Below, in pieces: positions 1 through 6,688 of a stretch of 7,248 bases of DNA. The translations under genes and the position numbers were made by a program. The stretch spans positions 1-7,248 of the forward strand of contig JAUXCV010000078.1 of assembly GCA_030618675.1 (NCBI GenBank). Reading direction: 5' to 3'. The stretch's first letter is position 1; every line of letters starts with the position of its first letter. The notes below the pieces were generated by a model. The model was not told the DNA's origin and ran no database searches. It was given only the letters and a program-made list of their open reading frames with translations. This stretch comes from Acidimicrobiia bacterium. GTDB lineage: Bacteria; Actinomycetota; Acidimicrobiia; Spongiisociales; UBA5794.

Positions 1-114
1 CCCGGCGGCATCGTTGGATTCGACTGGATCATCGTTGGTCTCGGTGTCGTGGCCGATATCGCTTCCTACTCGACAAGCGCCTACGGCAACCGCGAACGGT
101 ACATGGAGGTCTGA
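1..114 (+). CDS. C-terminal fragment of a probable small membrane protein
   Basis: Frame 1 is open from the window edge to a TGA at 112-114, giving the last 37 residues of a protein whose start lies outside the window. The visible part contains one hydrophobic stretch (about residues 4-21, rich in I, V, G and L, with a Trp near its start), then a short polar tail with a Y-G-N-R-E-R motif. This fits the end of a small integral membrane protein with its last helix near the C terminus. I do not recognise the family; a TM2-like or similar small membrane protein is possible but unproven. A hairpin at 127-167 lies just after the stop and could end its transcript. The overlapping 96-codon frame starting at 14 is in a different phase and looks non-coding. 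Confidence 0.55.
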   Translation, partial: PGGIVGFDWIIVGLGVVADIASYSTSAYGNRERYMEV

Positions 115-126
115 ATCGCTTGAAGT

Positions 127-167
127 CGGTGGCCCAGCAACCAGGGAACTCCCTCTGGTTGCCACCG
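127..167 (+). terminator. Hairpin after the membrane-protein fragment, possible terminator
   Basis: GCAACCAG (137-144) pairs perfectly with CTGGTTGC (155-162). An outer arm CGGTG (127-131) pairs with CACCG (163-167), leaving a five-base bulge on the left side. The structure starts 13 bases after the stop at 114, the usual place for a terminator. No U-tract follows (GTCTTGTGCC), which is common in high-GC actinobacteria but makes the call weaker. A structured leader or small RNA is the alternative. Confidence 0.4.
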
Positions 168-308
168 GTCTTGTGCCGACCCCGGGTTCAGATTCGCACC
201 GTCTCTGTAGCCCGTGTGGTCCGTGTCGAGACCGATCTTCTCGAACTGAGCGCGCGCCGGTAGGCGGAGAATCTGCGATCTGTGGGCTGGCGAAGCACCT
301 ATAGGCGG

Positions 309-333
309 CTGCGAACCCCATTAGGGTTCGCAG
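309..333 (-). terminator. Perfect 10-bp hairpin downstream of the MarR remnant
   Basis: CTGCGAACCC (309-318) and GGGTTCGCAG (324-333) are exact reverse complements separated by the five bases CATTA. On the minus strand the structure begins 18 bases after the TAG (353-351) of the MarR-like remnant, so it fits a factor-independent terminator for that gene. There is no strong U-tract on either side. Being symmetric, it could also stop plus-strand transcription from the left-hand gene. Confidence 0.55.
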
Positions 334-350
334 TGGTGTTGGTGACCGGC

Positions 351-672
351 CTAGAGTTCGAATTGTCGTTGGACGAAGGCGGAGAGCCAGTCGATCTCGT
401 CTTCCGAGTGGCCATTGAGTCGCCCATCGACAAACGCATCGAACACTGAGACTCCTGTTTCGATCGCCGCTCTCCCGGCATCGGCGAAACACGCAGCAAC
501 ACACGACGGTCACTCCCTGTCCGCTTCCGAATGATGAGACCCTCAGTTTCGAGGCGCCGCAGGCTCCCAGTGACACCTGCCAACGTGGCGTAGGTGAGGC
601 CCGTGAGTTGCGTCGGGCGCGCTCACCGACGCGCTCACTTCCGAGGATTCGGAGAATCAAGCGCACTAACAT
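351..672 (-). pseudogene. MarR-family transcriptional regulator, broken by two frameshifts
   Basis: Read on the minus strand from ATG at 672-670, the frame gives a helix with MLVRLILRILGSERVGE. It must shift near 614-620 to continue as PTQLTGLTYATLAGV, a recognition-helix region followed by a LRRLETEGLI helix and a wing with the D-R-R signature typical of MarR proteins (SDRRVLLRVS). A second shift at about 486 is needed to continue as ADAGRAAIETGV and the C-terminal dimerisation helix ending DWLSAFVQRQFEL with TAG at 353-351. Both shifts are repaired by one added base. Without repair, the upstream frame carries no wing and the middle frame ends in an arginine/serine-rich tail unlike the family. 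The repaired product is about 107 residues, shorter than the usual 140-160, and the first dimerisation helix is missing. Family members bind operator DNA as dimers. Sequencing error is an alternative to true decay, although the neighbouring long genes are intact. Confidence 0.65.
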
Positions 673-679
673 CTCCGAC

Positions 680-2848
680 GTGACCACGGGAACTGCGAGC
701 GAGAAACCGACGGGCCGCAAGGGCGGGTGGTGGACGAACCACACGTCCGTTTCGACGCGCCTTGCGATCGCGGTCCTCCTGGTCAGCATCGTGTCTGTCG
801 TCGGTTTCCTCGTCGTGGCGGTAGCCGGCTCAGGGAGCGACGGGGTGGAACTCCTTCACGACCGCCTGATCACGGTCGCGGGCGATCGCGCAGCGGAACT
901 CACTTCCTACCTCAACCGCGTGGATTCCGAACTCGAAGCACTGGGCTCCGGCCGGATGATCATCGACGGCGTGCAGGAATTCAGCCGCGCCTACGACGAG
1001 TTGGCAGACCTGAACCTGGATGATCTCGTTGACGAGCGAGCCGATCTGGGCGCGTTCTATCTCGACGAATACGTTCCGCTGCTCCGGGAGGTCCGCGGTG
1101 GCCCCGTCGACCTGGCAGAGGTCTCAGATGGTTTGGGCAGCGCCGCGGTCTATCTCCAGACGGCCTACCTCGCTCGAAACCCCCTGGCGATCGGGGAGAA
1201 GCGGATGCTGTCCGATGGGCAGGATGGGAGCGCCTGGACAGAGGTTCACAAGAATCTTCACCCGATCCTCCGTGCCGACGTCGACCGGTTGGGATTCACC
1301 GATCTCTATCTCATCGAACCGGAGACTCGTTCCATCGTCTATTCGACCAACAAGGAGATCGATTTCGGGACCAGCCTCGACAGCGGACCTCACAGTGGAA
1401 CCTCTCTCGCTGGACTCGTCGTGAACACGGCGGCGTCGGGTCAACCCGGGACGGTGATCGGTGTCGACTTCACCTCGTATGGTCCGGCATTCGACACACC
1501 GACGGCTTTCGCTGCTACCCCTCTCTTCGATGGTGATCAGTTGGTCGGAGTACTCGCCGTGAGCCTCTCGAGCGACGTCATCGACGCCATCATGACGCGG
1601 GATTGGAGAGGGGATCGACTCGGAGAGACCGGAGAGGTCTATCTCGTGGGAGAAGACGCCCGAATGCGGTCGAACGCCAGGGCTTTCGTCGAAGAACCCG
1701 CGCTCTATCTCGCTCGCGTCGACGAACTCGGGCGTGCCAGTGCCGAGGAACAGCACCAGATGGCGGCTCTCGACACCACGGTTCTCTTCCAGGATGTTGA
1801 CGGCAAAGCCGTCCGGGAGGCGTTCCAGGGCAAGCGGGGGCTGATCTCGAACACCAACTACCTCGGCGAAGAGGTTTACACCGCTTATCAACCGGTGGGT
1901 TCCGGGGCATTCTCATGGGTCATCCTTGCCGAACAGCTTCGATCCGAGGTCGATGCCTCGGTCAACGACTACGTGCAAGACAATCTTGCGCTTGTGACGG
2001 TCCTCCTCGTCATCCTGACCTTCCTCGCCGTCGCCTGGGCCGGTTCATTCGTGAAGCCACTCCGGACGATCAGCGCCGCGTTGCAGCAGATCCGAGAGGG
2101 CAGTGACGACACGCACGTGCCATCCGGCGGAGCGAAGGAGTTCCGCGTGTTGTCGGGTCACCTCAACACGATGGTTGGGAACCTTTCCGGCCGAAAGCAG
2201 GACGTGTCCGACGCTCTGGACACGAAGGTCGGGATCCTCCGAACGCTGCTCCCGGAAACGATCGCTGATGCCGTCGTCGATGGTGATCGCAGGCTTGTGG
2301 AAACCGTTCCCCATGCCACCGTCGTGGTCTTCGTCGTAGACGGCCTCGCCGAGTTGTTCCGTACCCGCGACGCCGATGCGAATCGCACCCTGATGAACTC
2401 GATCGTGGACGCTGCGGATGACCTCGCCGACGCCGGCGGTCTCGAACGAATCAAGGTGATGGGCGATACCTACTACGCGGTCTGTGGGACCGGGATGCCC
2501 TATCTCGACCACGCCCCGCGAGCGATCCGATTCGCACAGCAGATCCGGGACGAGGTCCGGCACCTCGCTGACGGTGGCTCGCTCAATGTCGCCGTGACTG
2601 CCGGGATCCAGAGCGGACCGGTCACCGTCGGGCTGATCGGCGACTCTCGCCTCATCTACGACCTGTGGGGGGACACGGTCGAGCAGGCCTACGCTCTGGC
2701 CCGTGTCGGTAGCAGGGGTGAGATCCTCGTCACAGACGCCGTTCGAGACCGACTGCCGCCTGACGCCGATCTGGTGCCGTTCGACTCAGGCATGACATCG
2801 GCCTGGAAGCTGGGCACCGCTGGGGAGAATGCGGGCACCGAGTCATGA
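680..2848 (+). CDS. Cache-HAMP receptor with class III adenylate/guanylate cyclase-like domain
   Basis: This is a membrane receptor of 722 residues if it starts at GTG 680. Layout: basic cytoplasmic N terminus; TM1 about 28-50; large extracellular double-Cache-like sensor about 51-434, with the motifs GETGEVYLVGED and SNTNYLGEEVYTAY seen in such domains; TM2 about 435-455; HAMP about 456-506; an LLPE linker at 523-526; class III cyclase domain about 544-711. In the cyclase fold, Lys592 (IKVMGD), metal Asp596 and adenine-selecting Asp661 (YDLWGDT) are present. Glu668 replaces the transition-state Asn and Ala672 the transition-state Arg. The first metal Asp may be Asp554, but the spacing from the usual F-x-D motif is off. 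The family makes cAMP or cGMP in homodimers; with Asn and Arg gone, activity is doubtful. TTG 608 is an alternative start with a GGTGA upstream, but its extra 24 residues are the antisense of the MarR remnant, so I prefer 680. The stop overlaps the next start by ATGA. Confidence 0.92.
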   Translation: MTTGTASEKPTGRKGGWWTNHTSVSTRLAIAVLLVSIVSVVGFLVVAVAGSGSDGVELLHDRLITVAGDRAAELTSYLNRVDSELEALGSGRMIIDGVQEFSRAYDELADLNLDDLVDERADLGAFYLDEYVPLLREVRGGPVDLAEVSDGLGSAAVYLQTAYLARNPLAIGEKRMLSDGQDGSAWTEVHKNLHPILRADVDRLGFTDLYLIEPETRSIVYSTNKEIDFGTSLDSGPHSGTSLAGLVVNTAASGQPGTVIGVDFTSYGPAFDTPTAFAATPLFDGDQLVGVLAVSLSSDVIDAIMTRDWRGDRLGETGEVYLVGEDARMRSNARAFVEEPALYLARVDELGRASAEEQHQMAALDTTVLFQDVDGKAVREAFQGKRGLISNTNYLGEEVYTAYQPVGSGAFSWVILAEQLRSEVDASVNDYVQDNLALVTVLLVILTFLAVAWAGSFVKPLRTISAALQQIREGSDDTHVPSGGAKEFRVLSGHLNTMVGNLSGRKQDVSDALDTKVGILRTLLPETIADAVVDGDRRLVETVPHATVVVFVVDGLAELFRTRDADANRTLMNSIVDAADDLADAGGLERIKVMGDTYYAVCGTGMPYLDHAPRAIRFAQQIRDEVRHLADGGSLNVAVTAGIQSGPVTVGLIGDSRLIYDLWGDTVEQAYALARVGSRGEILVTDAVRDRLPPDADLVPFDSGMTSAWKLGTAGENAGTES

Positions 2849-4407
2849 GCGATCTCCTCGGCATCAGCTTCGTCCAACTGCTCGCGATCATGAGCCTCAT
2901 CCTTGTGCTACCGACCCTCATCATCGTCGCCGGCGAGGTTGAGGAGCGGCTCCGAGTTCGCGGATCGCTGTTGGAGAAGCCGGTAGCGCTCGTCAGAAAC
3001 TGGCTGCTCCCGCTTGCAGCCGCCTGGGGCCTTGTCGTTGTCGTGGTCGGCCTCGACACGAACAGCCTTCTCGCTCGTCTCCTCGCAACCGGATTGCTGG
3101 TTGTACTGACGGTGGCAGTTCTCCAGATCCTTCGCTACCTCGTCGATGAGAAACGAGGGCGATCCAAGATCCCCGGCGCCCGGAACGTTCCCCAGCTCCT
3201 CATGATGGTGCCGCGACTCTTGATCACCCTCGTGGCCGGATGGTTCCTTTTCACGGCCGTGTGGAATGTTGATCTCTCCGGTCTCTTCGCTGCGCTCGGG
3301 GTCACCTCGCTCGTGGTCTCGCTCGCATTGCAGGACACGCTGAGCGGCCTCGCATCGGGATTCCTCATCCTCGGCGATCGCCCCTTCAGCCCGGGAGATT
3401 GGATCGAGTTCGGCGGCACGGAAGGTCGCGTCGTCGACACGAATTGGCGGTCATCACGGATCCGGAATCGCAACGGGGATCTGATCATCGTGCCGAACAG
3501 CACGCTGTCCAGTGCCACGATCGTGAACTTCGATGAGCCGGCACGCCTTCACCGGGTCGTGGTCTCGTTGCAGGTCGCATACTCGAATCCCCCTTCCAAT
3601 GCGATCGCCATGCTCCTGGCTGCAGCGCGCGCCACGGAAGGGGTCCTCGAGGACCCGCCGCCACAGGTGCGTGTGACGCAGATCGACGATCCGCTCATGG
3701 GCTACGACGTCCAGATGTGGATCGATGACTACACGATCGCACCACGCGTGAAGAGCGAATTCGGCGCTCTCGTCTGGTACCAGTCACACCGCATGGGCGT
3801 GCCACTCCCGAGTCCCGCGTACGATCTCTTCCACCACGATCCGATCCAGGAAGCGATCGACGACACGCTCTCGGTCGACGAACTCGCGGAACGCATCAGA
3901 CGTGCCCCTATGTTCTCGGGATTGGACGACCTCGACCTTCGACAGTTGGCCGAAGCGGCTCATCCCGACCGGTTCCGCCGCGGCGAGATCATGCTCGCTC
4001 CCGGTGTCGTGAATCGCGACATCTACGTGCTGTGGCAGGGTCGCGCCCAGATCTTCGCTCCCGATCGACCCGACTCGTTCATAGGCCTCTCGGATGGAGA
4101 CATCTTCGGTATTGTGGGCCGATCCAGCCGCAAGCAGGCACCGCCAGAGATCCTTGCATTGACCGACTGCGAGGTCATCCGAATCGACGCTGAGGCGGCG
4201 GGTGCCGTGGCGAGTCGAAACACGGAGTTGACCGAACACCTCGATCAGCTCATGATCTCCCGAGCCCGCCGACTCAATCCACTTCCGGATGACGTTCGCA
4301 TCGTGACACCTGAAGCGCTTGGCTTCTTCGGTGCTGCAACGCCCGCCCCCAACGGGAGTATCGACGAGGCAGATGGCGGCGAACGTGACGCAGGAGCGCC
4401 GACATGA
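2845..4407 (+). CDS. MscS-family channel with C-terminal cyclic-nucleotide-binding-like domain
   Basis: A 520-residue membrane channel. Hydrophobic segments lie at about 8-30, 51-70, 77-99 and 117-141. The MscS pore helix is at about 145-176 (ending in LQDTLSGLASGFLIL), followed by the beta domain at 179-229 with RPFSPGDWIEF and GDLIIVPNSTL, and the mixed C-terminal MscS domain to about 330. Residues 352-475 fit a Crp-like cyclic-nucleotide-binding domain (APMFSGL, FRRGEIM, LWQGRAQIF, LSDGDIFG, ALTDCEVIRI). The last 35 residues are acidic and probably disordered. This architecture matches the known bacterial cyclic-nucleotide-gated branch of the MscS family. The phosphate-binding cassette looks altered: Ile423 follows FG where Glu normally binds the ribose, and no Arg stands at the PR-x-A position (the stretch reads KQAPPEIL). 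The ATG overlaps the upstream TGA and the stop overlaps the downstream ATG, which implies translational coupling with both receptors. It probably passes ions or small osmolytes; its gating ligand is uncertain. Confidence 0.93.
   Translation: MSDLLGISFVQLLAIMSLILVLPTLIIVAGEVEERLRVRGSLLEKPVALVRNWLLPLAAAWGLVVVVVGLDTNSLLARLLATGLLVVLTVAVLQILRYLVDEKRGRSKIPGARNVPQLLMMVPRLLITLVAGWFLFTAVWNVDLSGLFAALGVTSLVVSLALQDTLSGLASGFLILGDRPFSPGDWIEFGGTEGRVVDTNWRSSRIRNRNGDLIIVPNSTLSSATIVNFDEPARLHRVVVSLQVAYSNPPSNAIAMLLAAARATEGVLEDPPPQVRVTQIDDPLMGYDVQMWIDDYTIAPRVKSEFGALVWYQSHRMGVPLPSPAYDLFHHDPIQEAIDDTLSVDELAERIRRAPMFSGLDDLDLRQLAEAAHPDRFRRGEIMLAPGVVNRDIYVLWQGRAQIFAPDRPDSFIGLSDGDIFGIVGRSSRKQAPPEILALTDCEVIRIDAEAAGAVASRNTELTEHLDQLMISRARRLNPLPDDVRIVTPEALGFFGAATPAPNGSIDEADGGERDAGAPT
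4392..4396 (+). promoter_or_regulatory. Ribosome binding site for the second receptor
   Basis: AGGAG lies seven bases before the ATG at 4404, inside the end of the channel gene. It supports this ATG as the true start despite the 4-base overlap, and it means the second receptor can recruit ribosomes itself as well as by coupling. The channel ATG at 2845 has only a distant GGGGAG (2822-2827) and depends more on coupling. Confidence 0.6.
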
Positions 4408-6566
4408 CAACTCAGGAGACCCGACCGGCTCAGACCTCTCCGCGCAGCCGGAGAGCCCGCACCGACGTCGCGATCGTGATGACGGTTGCCGTCCTCGTCT
4501 CGGTGTTGGTCGTCGGTGCCTACAACGTCTGGACGGCAGGCGAGTTCCTGAAGACCACGGTGGAGTCGCAACTGATTGGAATCGGCGAGTCGCGGATGGC
4601 TCGCATCGAGAGCGGCCTGGATTCGCTGGAAGCGACCGCTGCCTCGATCGCGTCCGGTACCGGTCTCGCTGAAGCGCTTGCCGATCTCAGCAGCGGCTTC
4701 CAGTCACTCGATCAGCCCCTGTCGTCCGATGAGGTTGAGGAACTGAAGACGCTCTATGGGGCCGGCATAGCGGAGGTTGTGCCTCCCGGTTATGAGGTTC
4801 CGCCGGTCGATGCCATCTTCCCATCATCGGAGCGAGCCCAGTACCTTCAGTATCACTACATCGCTGCGAATTCGTTCGAGGATCGATCCAATCTCGACGA
4901 CCCCGGCGACGGCTCGGAGTACAGCGTTGCGCATGCGACCCATCACCCGGTCCTGCGCTCGATGGCAGGCGCTCTCGGAATCGGGGATCTTCTAGTCATC
5001 GACGCGAAAACGTCAACTGTCGTGTACTCGGTCGATAAGAACATCGACTTCGCCACGAATCTCGCTGCCGGCCCCTACAGCGAGAGCGCGTTAGCCGATG
5101 CGGTGCTCGACCAGCTTCGGTTCGCGGCTGCCGGCGAGGCGGTCCTCGTGGATTTCGAGCCGTACGTTCCATCCGGTCTCAAGCCGACCGCCTTCATGGC
5201 GGCCGCGATTCGTAACGAAGGACGCGTAATCGGCGCGGTGGCATTCGAGATTCCCAATGAGCTCCTCGTCGAAATGACGACTGCGGGTATGGACTGGGAG
5301 GGAACCGGACTCGGTGAAACGGGTGAGGTCTACATCGTTGGCGAGGATCTGCTCATGCGTTCGGACTCGAGGCTATGGCTCGAGGACTCCGATCGGTACG
5401 TGGAGGACGCAAGCGATGCAGGATACGGAGAGACGATCCTCGCGGCGATCGAAGGGTTCGACACAACGGTGCTCATCCAACCCGTTGACACCGAAGCGGT
5501 CGCTGCAGCGTTGACCGGAAGCGACTATGCCGGTGTCACGACCAACTATCTCGAACAGGACACATTCACGGTGGCCGCGCCGCTCGAGATCAGCGGTCTT
5601 CAGTGGGTCGCTGTGGCCGAGGTCACGACAGCCGAGGCATACGGTCCGATGCGGTCGCACCACATCACGCTTCTCATCTTCGTCGCGATCCTGATTCCCC
5701 TCGTGATCGCATTCGCCTTCCTCATATCGAAGCGGATACTCCGACCGATCGACCCGCTCGTCGAGGCTGCGGACCTGATAGGCCGAGGTCACCTCGACAC
5801 TGAGATCGCAGTCTTGTCCAACGATGAGTTTGGTGATCTCGCTTCGAAACTCGACGGCGTTGTGAGGGCTCTGCGAGAACAGGCGGCCGACTTGAGGCAG
5901 GCAGAGGCTGATACCACGGAGATGCTGCTCGCAGTGCTGCCGGAGCGGATGGTCGAGCAGTTCCGAAGCGGTAACCGCGATTTCGCCGAGGCGGTGCACA
6001 ATGCAACGTTGATAGCGATCTCCGTTGACGAACCTGACGTCGTTCAGGCGAGCGAACGAGAGGCGATCGCAGATCACACCGTTGCGATCTCCTCCGGGAT
6101 CGCCGCCATCGCGAAACAATATGGTGTCGAACAGGCCGCGTCAACGGCGACGCAGTACCTGGCCGTGGCCGGCTTGGCCGTCGACGATGACGAGGCCGGC
6201 CGTGCCGTCAAGTACGCCACCGCCGTGAGGGATTGGCTGGAGAAGGCTGCCGGTGCCGCAGGAGTGGCGATGACTACGCATATCGGCCTGTCTGCCGGTG
6301 ACGTGGTCGCCGGCGTATTGGGAACCGACCGGGTTGCGTACAACGTCTGGGGTGATCCCAGTCGCAACGCCGTTTCCCTGGCTGCGGTGGCGGAGACGGG
6401 CCAGATCCTGGTCGATCCGGTAGTTGCCGCCCACGTTGGAGACGAGTGGGCCGTGGAGCCGGTCCTGGGACTGGTCAACCTGGACGGCAGCCAACTCGAC
6501 GGCTGGCGCGTCGTGGGGCGGAAGGCAGACCTCGACATGTCAGACACACCGCCGGACGCTACCTGA
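4404..6566 (+). CDS. Second Cache-HAMP receptor with degenerate cyclase-like domain
   Basis: A 720-residue paralogue of the first receptor. Layout: basic N terminus (RSRRART); TM1 about 23-40; extracellular double-Cache-like sensor about 41-420, sharing the motifs VVYSVDKNIDF and LGETGEVYIVGED with its partner; TM2 about 421-441; HAMP about 442-493; a LAVLPERM linker at 508-515; cyclase-like domain about 533-702. The fold markers survive (GLSAGDVVAGVLG, YNVWGD, GQILVD), but catalytic positions are lost. Ala579 replaces the substrate Lys and Thr583 the second metal Asp, so the GD motif is gone. Asn647 replaces the base-selecting Asp, Arg654 the transition-state Asn and Ser658 the transition-state Arg. 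Asp542 may correspond to the first metal Asp. It is most likely a pseudo-cyclase: it could bind and regulate the first receptor's domain or act on the channel directly. The start has a good ribosome site at 4392-4396. It is the last gene of the operon, 85 bases before the terminator at 6652. Confidence 0.92.
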   Translation: MTTQETRPAQTSPRSRRARTDVAIVMTVAVLVSVLVVGAYNVWTAGEFLKTTVESQLIGIGESRMARIESGLDSLEATAASIASGTGLAEALADLSSGFQSLDQPLSSDEVEELKTLYGAGIAEVVPPGYEVPPVDAIFPSSERAQYLQYHYIAANSFEDRSNLDDPGDGSEYSVAHATHHPVLRSMAGALGIGDLLVIDAKTSTVVYSVDKNIDFATNLAAGPYSESALADAVLDQLRFAAAGEAVLVDFEPYVPSGLKPTAFMAAAIRNEGRVIGAVAFEIPNELLVEMTTAGMDWEGTGLGETGEVYIVGEDLLMRSDSRLWLEDSDRYVEDASDAGYGETILAAIEGFDTTVLIQPVDTEAVAAALTGSDYAGVTTNYLEQDTFTVAAPLEISGLQWVAVAEVTTAEAYGPMRSHHITLLIFVAILIPLVIAFAFLISKRILRPIDPLVEAADLIGRGHLDTEIAVLSNDEFGDLASKLDGVVRALREQAADLRQAEADTTEMLLAVLPERMVEQFRSGNRDFAEAVHNATLIAISVDEPDVVQASEREAIADHTVAISSGIAAIAKQYGVEQAASTATQYLAVAGLAVDDDEAGRAVKYATAVRDWLEKAAGAAGVAMTTHIGLSAGDVVAGVLGTDRVAYNVWGDPSRNAVSLAAVAETGQILVDPVVAAHVGDEWAVEPVLGLVNLDGSQLDGWRVVGRKADLDMSDTPPDAT

Positions 6567-6608
6567 TCCGACGAGCGTGGTTCCCCGGGGTTGCGCTCCC
6601 CAGTCGAT

Positions 6609-6629
6609 GGTGTGATCCCAGGTCACACC
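6609..6629. repeat. Perfect inverted repeat after the operon
   Basis: GGTGTGA (6609-6615) and TCACACC (6623-6629) pair perfectly around the seven bases TCCCAGG. It lies 43 bases after the operon stop, within an 85-base spacer that also holds the palindrome CCCCGGGG (6583-6590). It could be an extra 3'-end hairpin of the operon transcript. Its TGTGA/TCACA halves resemble a Crp site, but the spacer is 7 rather than 6 bases and the place is wrong for a promoter. Confidence 0.4.
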
Positions 6630-6651
6630 GACCGCTCTCGCCAACCATGAG

Positions 6652-6680
6652 AACCCCGTAACCCTTGTGGCTACGGGGTT
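6652..6680. terminator. Shared bidirectional hairpin terminator
   Basis: AACCCCGTA (6652-6660) and TACGGGGTT (6672-6680) are exact reverse complements around an 11-base loop. On the plus strand the structure ends the three-gene operon and is followed by TCGTCTCGTC, a modest pyrimidine run. On the minus strand it starts 8 bases after the tRNA 3' end, the expected place for a tRNA terminator. One hairpin serving two convergent units is a common arrangement. Confidence 0.7.
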
Positions 6681-6688
6681 TCGTCTCG

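Larger units (their letters stand above)
115..350. other. Intergenic region without a credible gene
   Basis: Neither strand shows a convincing coding frame here. The frame running to 304 on the plus strand has an arginine/serine/proline-rich composition typical of out-of-frame high-GC DNA. The region contains hairpins at 127-167 and 309-333 and a short one (TCGAGA 226-231 with TCTCGA 239-244). I looked for riboswitch and tRNA cores and could not assign any. Nothing else is supported. Confidence 0.5.

Noticed and set aside
115..300. Riboswitch or degenerate tRNA (a GGGTTCAGATTC stretch near 184)
   Set aside because: No matching acceptor, D or anticodon arms could be paired, and no riboswitch core was recognised.
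14..304. 96-codon plus-strand frame at the left edge
   Set aside because: It overlaps the frame-1 end of the membrane protein in another phase, and its Arg/Ser/Pro-rich content is typical of a shadow frame.
299..583. 94-codon minus-strand frame as a complete small gene
   Set aside because: Only its first 36 or so codons resemble a MarR protein. The rest reads as noise, while the true C-terminal helix continues in a neighbouring frame, so I treat it as part of a frameshifted pseudogene.
1124..1891. Long minus-strand frame of 255 codons inside the first receptor gene
   Set aside because: It is the antisense of a well-supported coding region with clear domain motifs; long antisense frames are expected at this GC content. 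The same applies to 2045-2563, 3784-4410 and 5373-6119.
6611..6627. TGTGA-N7-TCACA as a Crp/cAMP receptor site
   Set aside because: Crp sites have a 6-base spacer; this one has 7 and lies downstream of the operon next to a terminator. A hairpin is the simpler reading.
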